Assembly: GCA_018267615.1 (NCBI GenBank)
Contig: JAFDYD010000037.1
Span: 52,950 to 97,755 of the forward strand
Length of the DNA stretch: 44,806 bases
Direction of reading: 5' to 3'
DNA from: Bacteroidota bacterium
GTDB lineage: Bacteria > Bacteroidota > Bacteroidia > Chitinophagales > Chitinophagaceae
Shown here: positions 25,485 to 33,762 of the stretch, piece after piece
How the letters are laid out: the number at the start of each line of letters is the position of its first letter
Numbering within the stretch: position 1 is the stretch's first letter
Notes under the pieces: model-generated
Told to the model about the DNA's origin: nothing
The model's database searches: none
What the model saw: the letters and a program-made list of their open reading frames with translations, nothing else
Translations under genes and position numbers: made by a program

Positions 25485-26707
25485 AGAAATATTTACTTTT
25501 TGTTACTGTATCTTTTTTTGCCTGTAAATTATTTGCGCAGATAGATCCATCCTTGCTGCGAAGAGTAAATAAAGATACTTCCGGTTTGACATTGAATATG
25601 GATGCAACATATGGTCGTCCGTTTTTACAATTGGGAAAATTGCCCGTTGCAATTGGCGGATATATGGAAGCGAATTATCAATATCTGAGTGAAAAGGGAG
25701 TGCGCGAAGGTCACCAATTCCAAATGAGACGAGTATCATTATTCCTTTCCGCAACTGTTTCCAATCGCCTGAAATTTTTAACGGAGATTGAATTTGAAGA
25801 CGGCGCTAAAGAAATTAACCTCGAGTTTGCTTCGCTGGATTTTGAATTTGCGCCATTACTGAATCTTCGTGGCGGAATCGTATTGAATCCGATCGGAGCA
25901 TTCAATCAAAATCACGATGGACCCAAATGGGAATTTATTGACCGCCCTATTGCTGCAACACAAATGTTACCTGATACATGGAGCAATGTAGGATTTGGTT
26001 TGTATGGGAAGAAATATACAACTGATTGGGTATATGGTTATGAAGCCTATTTGACGAATGGCTTTGATGATAAGATCATTTCTAATTCAGAAAACAAAAC
26101 GTTTTTACCTGCCAGCAAAGAAAATAAAGATCGTTTTGAAGAAAGTTTTAATGGCATTCCTTTGTTTACGGGTAAAATTGCAATAAAGAATATAAAAGCA
26201 GGTGAACTCGGATTATCGTATATGGGTGGGGTTTATAATAAATTTAAAGAAGATGGATTGACGCTCGATAAAAAACGAAGTGTGCGCGTATATGCAATCG
26301 ATTTTAATACAAGGTTACCAAAACTCAATACAAGCATCACTGCCGAATGGGCCTGGGTGCATGTAGATGTGCCAGATACTTATTCAGAACAATTTGGCCA
26401 GCGACAGCAAGGCGGATTTATTGATTTGGTGCAACCCGTTTTAAAAACACCCATGTTTGGTTTTGATAAAGCAGTTTTACATGCAGCAGTGAGATTGGAA
26501 TATGTTGATTGGAATAAAGGGAAATTTAAATCTACCGGGAGTAATATTGCTGAAGATGTGTTTTCGATTGTTCCCGCTATCAGTTGGCGTCCCACACCGC
26601 AAACAGTTATCCGTTTGAATTATCGATATAACTGGCAAGGCGATATTTTAGGAAATCCGCCTTCGAAATTATCAGGGTTTCAGTTTGGCATTTCAACTTA
26701 TTTCTAG
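25481..26707 (+). CDS. Outer-membrane porin (phosphate-selective porin O/P-like)
   Basis: 408 residues. Signal peptide MKKYLLFVTVSFFACKLFAQ, then alternating beta strands of a 16-stranded type barrel: GGYMEANYQYLSEKG, FQMRRVSLFLSATVSNRLKF, FEFAPLLNLRGGIVLNP, ending FQFGISTYF with the terminal aromatic of outer-membrane barrels. The start overlaps the Rieske stop (ATGA), so the three genes are translationally linked. It may admit the substrate or the metal handled by the redox pair. Confidence 0.82.
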   Translation: MKKYLLFVTVSFFACKLFAQIDPSLLRRVNKDTSGLTLNMDATYGRPFLQLGKLPVAIGGYMEANYQYLSEKGVREGHQFQMRRVSLFLSATVSNRLKFLTEIEFEDGAKEINLEFASLDFEFAPLLNLRGGIVLNPIGAFNQNHDGPKWEFIDRPIAATQMLPDTWSNVGFGLYGKKYTTDWVYGYEAYLTNGFDDKIISNSENKTFLPASKENKDRFEESFNGIPLFTGKIAIKNIKAGELGLSYMGGVYNKFKEDGLTLDKKRSVRVYAIDFNTRLPKLNTSITAEWAWVHVDVPDTYSEQFGQRQQGGFIDLVQPVLKTPMFGFDKAVLHAAVRLEYVDWNKGKFKSTGSNIAEDVFSIVPAISWRPTPQTVIRLNYRYNWQGDILGNPPSKLSGFQFGISTYF

Positions 26708-26721
26708 TAAAAGATGTCGTG

Positions 26722-26818
26722 CCTTTCTCTTTGCGCCCTTGCGTCTTTGCGCGAAAATTTATTTCCCGAATATTTGAGATTAAAAATATCACGCAAAGAC
26801 GCAAATGCGCAAAGGAAA
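26722..26818. repeat. CTTTGCGC/GCGCAAAG inverted repeat between convergent genes
   Basis: Left arm CTTTGCGCCCTTGCGTCTTT faces right arm GCAAAGACGCAAATGCGCAA. It separates the convergent porin and HlyD genes and is well placed to end transcription from both sides. The first 20 bases of the window (GGCGCTAAGTCGCAAAG) are part of a related element. Confidence 0.75.
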
Positions 26819-26899
26819 TTTTGGATTTTTTTGAACTTATACAGCTACTGTGCCTATGTGTTAATTTTTTTACAAAGACATTTAGTTTTAACATCCAAA

Positions 26900-27640
26900 T
26901 TAATTCTTATAATCAATCAGTTTATTGATGAGTTTTTTTTCGCTGATGATGATCTCGGCCGATCCCGATAGTCCTTCTTTGTAAGGTATTATTTTGCCGT
27001 AATTTGTTTTTAAACCAGTCGGCAAAGCCACTTTCACATAATACACAGAGTCCGCATATACGTCGCTGATATAATCGATCATACCGTTAATACTTCCATA
27101 TTCCTCGAATGGATAGTCCGTGAGTTTCAGAATAATTCTTTGTCCAGGTTTTAGTTTTGACACTTCTGGTTTACCAACGTATATTGTTGCTAGTTGAGAG
27201 CCACCCGCAGGCATGATACAAAATAGGGTCTGTCCTTCTATTACTTTTTGATTTTCCTGCAACGGGTTTGTGAAATTGACCGCGCCTTCCACAGGTGCCG
27301 TAAATATCAACTGTCCGTTTCCGTTAGTTCCTGTGCCCGTTTTCAAAATAAATAGTGTATCGTTCGTATGCACATAAGATCCTTCCTTGACAAATAGCCG
27401 GGCGATTTTTCCACCAGTTTCCGGAACAATGTTTTCAGTGGCTTTAGTAGAACTGATTTTAAAAGATGTGATGATCGTCTCCGGATATCTTACCAATGCA
27501 CTCAATGCAATCACCAATATCAGCACAAAGAAAAATATTCCGATACCCCAGCGAATCAGCCAATGTGGTGGTTTACCAATAATATCGTCTATTTCCCTGC
27601 TTCGAAGTATGAGATCTTTATCGCCAGTTTCATTCGCCAT
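26900..27640 (-). CDS. HlyD-family adaptor for the peptide exporter
   Basis: 246 residues from the ATG at 27640. Short cytoplasmic start, one membrane helix (about 30-52), then a periplasmic part with a lipoyl-like half (IVPETGGKIARLFVKEGSYV) and APVEGAVNFTNPLQENQKV, and a C-terminal beta domain. The coiled-coil hairpin is almost absent, as in compact Bacteroidota adaptors. It follows the C39 ABC exporter by 32 bp on the same strand and should form the periplasmic bridge for the processed peptides. Confidence 0.87.
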   Translation of the reverse strand: MANETGDKDLILRSREIDDIIGKPPHWLIRWGIGIFFFVLILVIALSALVRYPETIITSFKISSTKATENIVPETGGKIARLFVKEGSYVHTNDTLFILKTGTGTNGNGQLIFTAPVEGAVNFTNPLQENQKVIEGQTLFCIMPAGGSQLATIYVGKPEVSKLKPGQRIILKLTDYPFEEYGSINGMIDYISDVYADSVYYVKVALPTGLKTNYGKIIPYKEGLSGSAEIIISEKKLINKLIDYKN

Positions 27641-27672
27641 ATAGATAATATAATAGAGTATTCGTTCCGATA

Positions 27673-29862
27673 TCAATTCCCCAATTCCAATTGATTTTTT
27701 ACCAATGTATAGTATGCGCCACGCAGAAGAATTAATTCATCATGTGTTCCCTTTTCAATTATATGACCCTGGTCGAGCACGATAATTTGATCAGCGTGCC
27801 TCACTGTGCTTAAGCGATGCGCAGATATGATTACTGTTTTACCTCTGAAAAAAGATTCAAGGTTTTCCATAATTGTTTTCTCATTGTTAGCATCCAGCGA
27901 ATTGGTGGCTTCATCAAAAAAAATAAACTCGGGGTCTTTATACACCGCACGCGCTATTAATATTCTTTGCTTTTGCCCCTGGCTTATTCCTGAGCCATCA
28001 GCGCCGATCTTTGTATTGAACCCAAGCGGCAACGACTCGATAAAATCTGCAATGTTCGCTACACGCGCGGCGTGTAGTAATTTTTTTGTATCTGGACTAT
28101 CATCTGCCACGGCAATATTGGCCGCGATGGTATCGGAAAAAATAAAATTATCCTGCATCACCACACCGCAGCTCGCTCTCCATGTCTTATTGGCGATATC
28201 CTGTAAATTATTTTCTCCCAGTTTTATTGTTCCGCTCTCAGGCTGGTAAAATTTCATCAGCAATTTCAACAGTGTTGTCTTACCACTGCCGCTAACTCCT
28301 ACAATCGCAGAAATTTTTCCGCGTGGAATAACCAGGCTCATATCTTTCAACACCAATTCGTTTCCTGCTCCTGCATATTTAAAATTTACTTGTTGCAATT
28401 CAATATCACGATCGGCGGGCAGTACAGAAATCTTTGAAGCACCCACCGGTTCTTCATCTTCGATAGTATGAATTTCATTCAGCCTCTCCATGCTGATGAG
28501 CGCATCCTGTGTACTTTGAATAAATTGAATAAACTGATCGATAGGGCCGTTTAGTTGTCCAACAATATATTGTATCGCAAGCATCGCGCCGAGTGTAAGT
28601 CTGCCTTCCACAACCGCAGTTGCAGAAAAAAATGTGATAAGAATATTTTTTACCTGGTTGATAAAAATGGCCCCTCCTTGTTGATATTGTGTCAGCTCGA
28701 GACTTTTTACGCTGACTTTAAAAACTTTCGCTTGTATCCTTTCCCATTCCCATCTCTTCGACGTTTCGCAATTATTCATTTTGATCTCCTGCATACCGTG
28801 AATCATTTGTATCAGGTTCGTCTGGTTCACCGCCATTATATTAAATCTTTTATAATCAAGTTTCTTCCGGTAACGCAGAAATAATACCACCCAGAAAATA
28901 TATATCGTTGTTCCAGCCAAAAAAATCAGGAACACACTGATGTTATAGTGAATAATGACGATGGTGAATATTATGAAACTAAAGAAAGAAAATAAAACAT
29001 TTAACGTTGGCCCGGTAAGAAAACTTTGAATACGTTGCTGATCACCCATCCGCTGAATGATATCGCCTACCATTTTACTATCGAAAAAAGATATCGGCAA
29101 CTTCATCAATTTTATGAGAAAATCAGTAAGGATTGAAATATTTATACGCGTGTTAATATGCAATAGCACCCAGTTCCTAATAAAATCGACTGATGTTTGT
29201 CCGAGATAAAGCATCAATTGCGCGATGAGAATGATATAAATAAATTTGATATCTCTCGTGTTAATACCAATATCCACGATCGACTGTGTGAGAAATGGAA
29301 AAACAAGTTGCAGTAAGCTGCCAATCAAAAGCCCCAGGAATAATTGGAAAAGCAATTTTTTATACCGAACGAGGTAGCGAAGCAGTAATGAAAAATTAAG
29401 TTTATTTGTTTTTTCATCATCTGCATTGAAAAATTTAGGAGTGGGCTCCAGCAATAACACAACGCCTTGTTCATTGTCGTCGGACTTAGTGCTGATCCAC
29501 ATTTTAGCAAATTCTTTTTTTGTGTAAGTGATCAGGTTACTTGCCGGATCAGCAACATAAATATTATTCTTCGTGATTTTATATATCACCACAAAATGAC
29601 TTTGCCGCCAATGCGCTATCAAAGGCAAAATTGCTTCGTGCTCCAGTTTTTCTAATGTAGTTTTTATGGCAAGAGTTCGAAATCCTATCTCTTCGGCAGC
29701 TTCGCTTATCCCTAATAGTGATACACCCTCTTTGGTAAACCCGCTGATAGATCTTAATGTTTGTAGACTATAATTCTTCCCATAGTATTTTGTGATCATG
29801 CGCAAACAACTCGGGCCGCAATCCATGCCATCTAACTGGAGAAAAAAAGGAAAACGTTTCAC
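27673..29862 (-). CDS. Peptidase-C39 ABC exporter (double-glycine leader processing)
   Basis: 729 residues, three modules. Residues 1-130 are a C39 peptidase: Gln9 and catalytic Cys15 in QLDGMDCGPSC, His89 in WRQSHFVV and Asp105 in YVADPA, so the triad is complete. A six-helix ABC membrane domain follows (about 160-440), then the nucleotide-binding domain with Walker A GVSGSGKTT, signature GISQGQKQR, Walker B FIFFDEATNSLD and the H-loop SAHRLST. Such exporters cut after Gly-Gly and export the core. Four Gly-Gly precursors encoded at 32.5-33.95 kb are the obvious substrates. Confidence 0.95.
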   Translation of the reverse strand: MKRFPFFLQLDGMDCGPSCLRMITKYYGKNYSLQTLRSISGFTKEGVSLLGISEAAEEIGFRTLAIKTTLEKLEHEAILPLIAHWRQSHFVVIYKITKNNIYVADPASNLITYTKKEFAKMWISTKSDDNEQGVVLLLEPTPKFFNADDEKTNKLNFSLLLRYLVRYKKLLFQLFLGLLIGSLLQLVFPFLTQSIVDIGINTRDIKFIYIILIAQLMLYLGQTSVDFIRNWVLLHINTRINISILTDFLIKLMKLPISFFDSKMVGDIIQRMGDQQRIQSFLTGPTLNVLFSFFSFIIFTIVIIHYNISVFLIFLAGTTIYIFWVVLFLRYRKKLDYKRFNIMAVNQTNLIQMIHGMQEIKMNNCETSKRWEWERIQAKVFKVSVKSLELTQYQQGGAIFINQVKNILITFFSATAVVEGRLTLGAMLAIQYIVGQLNGPIDQFIQFIQSTQDALISMERLNEIHTIEDEEPVGASKISVLPADRDIELQQVNFKYAGAGNELVLKDMSLVIPRGKISAIVGVSGSGKTTLLKLLMKFYQPESGTIKLGENNLQDIANKTWRASCGVVMQDNFIFSDTIAANIAVADDSPDTKKLLHAARVANIADFIESLPLGFNTKIGADGSGISQGQKQRILIARAVYKDPEFIFFDEATNSLDANNEKTIMENLESFFRGKTVIISAHRLSTVRHADQIIVLDQGHIIEKGTHDELILLRGAYYTLVKNQLELGN

Positions 29863-30522
29863 AGATATTTTGATATTTAAATTAAATCCTTAAGGCAAAA
29901 CATTTACAAATATTGCGCCTATAAAGATGACGATTGAAAAAAATATTCGTAAAAAAATATTTTTAAGTGCTTACACTTACAATCACAAAATAAATTGAAA
30001 AAAAAATTTTTGTACTTCAATAAAAAGTAAATTTGAATTGATTCGTTCATTTTAATAAAAAAAATATTTTTATTGAAATGTAAAATCAGATTCACAAATT
30101 TTTTTGTAGAAAACTGAACCGTAGCTCCGATGGTAGCCCAGTATGTTTTAAAAGCAGCGGCGCACAAATTGAAATTCCCTGCCGTATCATAGCCACTGCG
30201 ACTAATAGAAGATTGTTGAAATAAGGCGCGCGATTGGCGTTGATCCAATTCCGAAATTGGAAGTGTTGCATTGAACACGCGATTATGCAATAACATCTAT
30301 TACTCTGTTCCCAAATCGTAATTCACCTGGCATTCCGGGTTGTTGACAAACAACCGGGCGAGTTTGCATTGGTATAAACTGAATTCATAAAAATTCCATG
30401 TTATTGCTTATAACAATGTAAGCGATTTTATTTAGTGTGAATTTTTGGATACTTGATTTGCAGTCCCTTTGAATTCCTAAGACGTAAAATAATATTGTCA
30501 CTACTACTACAATAAGAAAGGT
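29863..30522. other. AT-rich divergent intergenic region with one doubtful ORF
   Basis: This 660-bp gap separates the exporter operon from the GT61 gene and should hold both promoters. A minus-strand ORF (29919-30296) has a first part with coding-like codon use (TLPISELDQRQSRALFQQSS) but runs into very A/T-rich sequence with low-complexity Phe/Lys/Ile residues; I regard it as doubtful or decayed. A small hairpin, GGTTGTT-GACA-AACAACC, lies at about 30338-30355. I see no RNA gene. Confidence 0.35.
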
Positions 30523-31557
30523 ATGAGCAAGATTATTTCTGTAAATCCGCCGAAAAATCTTACCGCTGAAGATGAATATCTTTTCTCGCCATTTCTTCAA
30601 TATGAATTGGATTCGCTAAAAATAAAAAAACTGCGAAATGTATTTGTTACACATACCGGTTTTTGTTTAGATAAAAACGGGCTCGTTAAAGAATCGCATC
30701 ATCGATATCCAGAGCAATATTCAGACTATCTCATTGAAGCCGCTTACTATTACAATAACGCGAGCGAAAATCCGGACAACCTCATTGAGCTGGACGATCA
30801 AAATAATTACCTGCTCATACATCATCCCTGGTTTAATTATTATCACTGGATATGCGAGGCGATTTTCAGAATTTGGATGGTAAGAGACCGGCTCGACGAA
30901 ATGACGCTGCTTCTTCCCGAACATTACCAGCATTCCGATTTCATCATGGGTTCGCTGGAACCCTTCCGGTTTAAGAACATTTTTTTTATTCCAAGTTCAA
31001 AAAGTTTGTTTGTCAGGAATCTTTGCATGCCTCAAATCAAACCAGTTGTAAATGCATACAAGCAGGATGAAGTATTTGAAGTAAGGAAATTTTACTTGCA
31101 CTATGCGTTGTCTGTAAAAAAAATAGATACCAATCTCGGCGAGCGAATCTATATCAGCCGAAAAAAAGCTTCTCGAAAAAAAATTGCCAATGAAGAAGAG
31201 TTAGAATCTATTCTACATAAATATCATTTTACAATTATCAATAATGAAGATTACTGTTTCCAGGAACAGATCGCCATTTATGCGCATGCAAAATATTTGA
31301 TCTCTATACATGGCTCTGGTCTTACCAATATGTTGTTCATGCAGGAAAAAGGACGCGTATTGGAATTTCATAAAAAGAAAACCAACGAAAAGGATTGGCA
31401 CAGTCTCGCGTTCTGGTATCTCGCAGCATGTCTCGAGTTCGATTATTATCACCAGGTATGTGAACCAACAGATCCTGAAGCAGATTATTTCAATGCCAAT
31501 TTTATTGTTGATCCGGAACTATTTGAAAAAAATATCAACCAGTTAATTTTTGACTAA
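30523..31557 (+). CDS. GT61-like glycosyltransferase (DUF563)
   Basis: 344 residues, cytoplasmic, no membrane segment. The family is recognised from NYYHWICEAIFRIW (about 105-118), GERIYISRKKASRKKIANEE (about 206-225) and SIHGSGLTNMLFMQ (about 261-274), the last being the hallmark of DUF563/GT61 enzymes. It lies between the exporter and the precursor cassettes and is followed after 11 bp by a sugar nucleotidyltransferase, so it probably acts on a nucleotide sugar made by that enzyme. Whether the acceptor is the Cys-rich peptide or a surface glycan is unknown. Confidence 0.8.
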   Translation: MSKIISVNPPKNLTAEDEYLFSPFLQYELDSLKIKKLRNVFVTHTGFCLDKNGLVKESHHRYPEQYSDYLIEAAYYYNNASENPDNLIELDDQNNYLLIHHPWFNYYHWICEAIFRIWMVRDRLDEMTLLLPEHYQHSDFIMGSLEPFRFKNIFFIPSSKSLFVRNLCMPQIKPVVNAYKQDEVFEVRKFYLHYALSVKKIDTNLGERIYISRKKASRKKIANEEELESILHKYHFTIINNEDYCFQEQIAIYAHAKYLISIHGSGLTNMLFMQEKGRVLEFHKKKTNEKDWHSLAFWYLAACLEFDYYHQVCEPTDPEADYFNANFIVDPELFEKNINQLIFD

Positions 31558-31568
31558 ACACCAACGAT

Positions 31569-32369
31569 ATGCTAAAAAAAGAAATCATCGGGATTTTGCC
31601 ATGCGCAGGACTCGGACTTAGAATGCGACCTCTTAGGTATCCGAAAGAATTATTGCCGGTGAGTTATGAACGATCTGCTAAAGATGGTTCGATAAGACCA
31701 AAACTTTCGATTGAATATTCTCTAAACGCTTTTAAGCTCGCAGGAATACAAAAATGTTATGTCGTTGTTCCCGACTGGAAGCCTGAAATCATGCGCTATC
31801 TCGGCGATGGTTCTGAATTCGATATCCCCATTGCGTACCTGCATAATTCCAGCGCCAACGGATTAGCCGACGCCGTGTTTTCAATGCGCCCCTGGATCGA
31901 TGATCAATTAACGTGTTTAGCATTACCCGATACACAATTTTTTCCCGCAACAGCATTCAAGGCCATGATTCAAAAAATGGAAAAAGAGAATGCCGATCTT
32001 GTTTTAGGCATTTTCCCCACCGACGAACCACAATGTTTTGCGCCAGTCGAATTAGATCAGGACGATAGAGTAATAAGTATCGAAGACAAACCTGCATTCC
32101 CAAAATTTTTCAACGCATGGGGACTCGCAATCTGGAATATCAATTTCTGGAAATTTTTTAGCTCCACGATACATTCAATTCCGCCAGGAGGATCTATTTC
32201 AGAAACATTTCACAGAGCGGCGACTGAAGGTTTGAAAGTGTATGGAGTTCATTTTACCAACGGCGCATATTATGATATCGGCCGGATCGATCATCTGCAC
32301 TTGGGGGAAATCAATAGAAGCATGGCTGAAGAATTTTTATCGTCCGAAAAAAATGAAATAGGAGAGTAG
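31569..32369 (+). CDS. Sugar-1-phosphate nucleotidyltransferase (RmlA/GalU-like)
   Basis: 266 residues, Rossmann-like NTP transferase. The P-loop-like signature is CAGLGLRMRPLRYPKELLPV (residues 12-31), with the catalytic Arg and Lys. Further motifs are NGLADAVFSMRPWID, the metal-binding CLALPDTQF, GIFPTDEPQCFAPVELD, SIEDKPAFPKFFNAWGLAIW and YYDIGRIDHL. It makes an activated sugar, probably UDP- or dTDP-glucose-like, and is co-transcribed with the GT61 gene upstream. The first precursor cassette starts 53 bp later. Confidence 0.83.
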   Translation: MLKKEIIGILPCAGLGLRMRPLRYPKELLPVSYERSAKDGSIRPKLSIEYSLNAFKLAGIQKCYVVVPDWKPEIMRYLGDGSEFDIPIAYLHNSSANGLADAVFSMRPWIDDQLTCLALPDTQFFPATAFKAMIQKMEKENADLVLGIFPTDEPQCFAPVELDQDDRVISIEDKPAFPKFFNAWGLAIWNINFWKFFSSTIHSIPPGGSISETFHRAATEGLKVYGVHFTNGAYYDIGRIDHLHLGEINRSMAEEFLSSEKNEIGE

Positions 32370-32421
32370 CAAAAAAATCTATTGCAATATTTTTCTCAAC
32401 TGACCAACGAAATAATACGGC

Positions 32422-32498
32422 ATTGTTTGGCCAACGATAAGTTGCCTGCCTTTAAAACAGGATAGGGAATGCCGAACCCAACAAAAAAGAAGCATCAT
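32422..32498 (+). promoter_or_regulatory. Conserved 77-bp upstream element, copy 1
   Basis: First of four equal-length elements, each 77 bp, ending 16-18 bp before the precursor ATG. It starts ATTGTTTGGCCAAC and holds GTTGCC-TG, a 9-nt loop and CAGG-ATAGGGAATGC, then GCATCAT. A GGC(C)AAC/GTTGCC stem and a CCTG/CAGG stem overlap and exclude each other. TTTG at 32426-32429 with TGCCTTTA 17 bp later is a weak match to the Bacteroidota promoter TTTG/TAnnTTTG. Confidence 0.7.
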
Positions 32499-32514
32499 CT
32501 TAAAAAATCAGGTT

Positions 32515-32697
32515 ATGAAAAAATTAAAGAGTCTGAAACTGGACGCATTGAAAGAAGTTCTTACAAAAGAGCAAATGAAAAAAATTACGGGTGGCTATTA
32601 TTGCCCCACTCAACTCTGCTCTTTCAATTATCAGTGTTGTCCTACATGGCACTGCTGCAATTTGTCCGGGCGTTGTGCAGCTCCTGGAACATGTTAA
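32515..32697 (+). CDS. Gly-Gly-leader knottin-like precursor peptide 1 (8 Cys)
   Basis: 60 residues. Leader of 27 residues (MKKLKSLKLDALKEVL, then TKEQMKKITGG) typical of Bacteroidota natural-product precursors processed by C39 exporters. The 33-residue core has eight Cys at core positions 3, 8, 14, 15, 20, 21, 27 and 33: C-x4-C-x5-CC-x4-CC-x5-C-x5-C. This C-C-CC-CC-C-C order is that of eight-Cys cystine-knot toxins (conotoxin framework XI), with CCPTWHCC in the middle and a C-terminal Cys. No dehydratase, cyclase or radical SAM gene is present, so disulfides are the likely main modification. Fold and activity are inferred. Confidence 0.85.
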   Translation: MKKLKSLKLDALKEVLTKEQMKKITGGYYCPTQLCSFNYQCCPTWHCCNLSGRCAAPGTC

Positions 32698-32766
32698 GTG
32701 GATTTAAGCTACAATTGAATCTGTTGTATTGGATGATTTGATTGCATTGCTGTTCACAATAACAAC

Positions 32767-32814
32767 AAGATGGCGGAGGAAAAATTTCCAAAATTTAATC
32801 TTCCGTCATCTTTT
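32767..32814 (+). terminator. Terminator of cassette 1
   Basis: AAGATGGCGGA pairs, with G-T wobble, to TTCCGTCATCTTTT at the far side of an AT-rich loop; ends in T-run. Confidence 0.75.
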
Positions 32815-32832
32815 CCTGAATGATATAAACAG

Positions 32833-32909
32833 ATTGTTTGGCCAACAATAAGTTGCCGGATCTTATAAAGCCGGATAGGGAATGCTGAACCCGAAAAAAG
32901 AAGCATCAT
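32833..32909 (+). promoter_or_regulatory. Conserved 77-bp upstream element, copy 2
   Basis: Same 77-bp length and layout as copy 1. The inner stem is CCGG/CCGG around an 11-nt loop (ATCTTATAAAG), where copies 1 and 4 have CCTG/CAGG: the T-A pair is replaced by G-C. TTTG is kept at 32837-32840. Ends GCATCAT, 17 bp before the ATG. Confidence 0.7.
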
Positions 32910-32926
32910 TTTAAAAAAAACTGACG

Positions 32927-33112
32927 ATGAAAAAATTAAAGAATCTAAAACTGGACGCATTGAAAGAGGTGCTCTCCAGAGAGCAAATGAAAAAAATTAC
33001 CGGTGGTTATTCATGTCCCGGCCAGCCGTGCAGCTCGCAGAGACTTTGTTGTCCCGGATGGAACTGTCATAGAAACGGGCCAACCGACCAGGGTATTTGC
33101 ACACTTGTTTAA
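32927..33112 (+). CDS. Gly-Gly-leader knottin-like precursor peptide 2 (6 Cys)
   Basis: 61 residues; leader almost identical to precursor 1 (MKKLKNLKLDALKEVL, SREQMKKITGG). The 34-residue core has six Cys at positions 3, 8, 14, 15, 20 and 31: C-x4-C-x5-CC-x4-C-x10-C. This is the classic inhibitor-cystine-knot order (conotoxin framework VI/VII, many spider toxins) with a CCPGWNC centre. It ends CTLV rather than in Cys. Own upstream element and own terminator; the loop RNGPTDQG between Cys 5 and 6 is the most variable part among the four. Confidence 0.85.
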   Translation: MKKLKNLKLDALKEVLSREQMKKITGGYSCPGQPCSSQRLCCPGWNCHRNGPTDQGICTLV

Positions 33113-33202
33113 ATGAACGATACCGATAGATGCAATCGAATTGTTCAAATAGATAAGAAGTTTCATTAATGAATTATTTCATTGCCACTGCATCAAATTA
33201 AG

Positions 33203-33240
33203 AAGATGACGGGTGATACGAATTTTCGCCTGTCATCTTT
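33203..33240 (+). terminator. Terminator of cassette 2
   Basis: AAGATGACGGG pairs with CCTGTCATCTTT across a short loop; T-run at the end. Confidence 0.8.
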
Positions 33241-33258
33241 CAATCAGTTTATAAAATC

Positions 33259-33335
33259 ATTGTTCGGCCAACAATAAGTTGCCGGAGCTTTTGAAACCGG
33301 ATAGGGAATGCTGAACCCGAAAAAAGAGGCATCAT
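33259..33335 (+). promoter_or_regulatory. Conserved 77-bp upstream element, copy 3
   Basis: Same 77-bp length. TTTG is changed to TTCG at 33263-33266. Inner stem CCGG/CCGG with loop AGCTTTTGAAA; GGCCAACAATAAGTTGCC unchanged. Ends GCATCAT, 16 bp before the ATG. Confidence 0.68.
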
Positions 33336-33351
33336 TTCAAAAATCAAGAAC

Positions 33352-33540
33352 ATGAAAAAATTAAAAAATCTGAAACTGGATGCATTGAAAGAAGTGTTGT
33401 CCAGGGAGCAAATGAAAAAGATTACGGGTGGTTATTCCTGCCCTGGTCAACCTTGCTCATTCACTGTACGATGTTGCCCAACATGGCATTGCTGTAGTCT
33501 GACTTCCCAATGCGTATCTCCTCAGATTCTGTATTGCTGA
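33352..33540 (+). CDS. Gly-Gly-leader knottin-like precursor peptide 3 (8 Cys)
   Basis: 62 residues; leader identical to precursor 2. The 35-residue core has eight Cys at positions 3, 8, 14, 15, 20, 21, 27 and 35: C-x4-C-x5-CC-x4-CC-x5-C-x7-C. Its first ten core residues (YSCPGQPCSF) combine those of precursor 2 (YSCPGQPCSS) with the CCPTWHCC centre of precursor 1, so it looks like a recombinant of the two types. It ends in Cys like precursor 1. Own upstream element and terminator. Confidence 0.85.
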   Translation: MKKLKNLKLDALKEVLSREQMKKITGGYSCPGQPCSFTVRCCPTWHCCSLTSQCVSPQILYC

Positions 33541-33612
33541 GTGATGCAATCTTAAAATGGAATTAAATCAGTGACAATATGTGATTTGATTACATCGAAG
33601 ATTCAATAGAAA

Positions 33613-33650
33613 AAAGATGGCGGGCGAAATATCTTTTGCCTGCCATCTAT
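33613..33650 (+). terminator. Terminator of cassette 3
   Basis: AGATGGCGGGC pairs with GCCTGCCATCT (one G-T pair) around a 12-nt AT-rich loop; A-run on the 5' side but only a short T tract after it. Confidence 0.75.
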
Positions 33651-33669
33651 CAAATCGTATTATGAAATC

Positions 33670-33746
33670 ATTGTTTGGCCAGCAATAAGTTGCCTGACTT
33701 TGAAAAACAGGATAAGGAATGCTTCACCCGAAAATAGAAGCATCAC
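33670..33746 (+). promoter_or_regulatory. Conserved 77-bp upstream element, copy 4
   Basis: Same 77-bp length. CCTG/CAGG inner stem as in copy 1, loop ACTTTGAAAAA; outer stem GGCCAGC/GTTGCC keeps pairing with one G-T. TTTG then 17 bp then TGACTTTG is the best promoter match of the four. Ends GCATCAC, 16 bp before the ATG at 33763. Confidence 0.7.
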
Positions 33747-33762
33747 TTCAAAAAAACAGACG

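Noticed and set aside
32422..32498. AGGGAATGC with flanking stems, resembling the AGGGAA core of a cobalamin riboswitch
   Set aside because: The element is only 77 bp, has no B12-box (GCCACTG) and none of the long-range parts of that riboswitch. A precursor-specific promoter or leader element explains the fourfold repetition better.
32469..32741. A 90-codon frame overlapping precursor 1 on the same strand
   Set aside because: It is an out-of-frame shadow of the leader and core; the in-frame reading has the conserved leader and Cys pattern.
33700..33762. A longer version of precursor 4 starting at a TTG
   Set aside because: The added codons lie in the conserved upstream element. The three other genes start at the MKKLK site aligned with the ATG at 33763.
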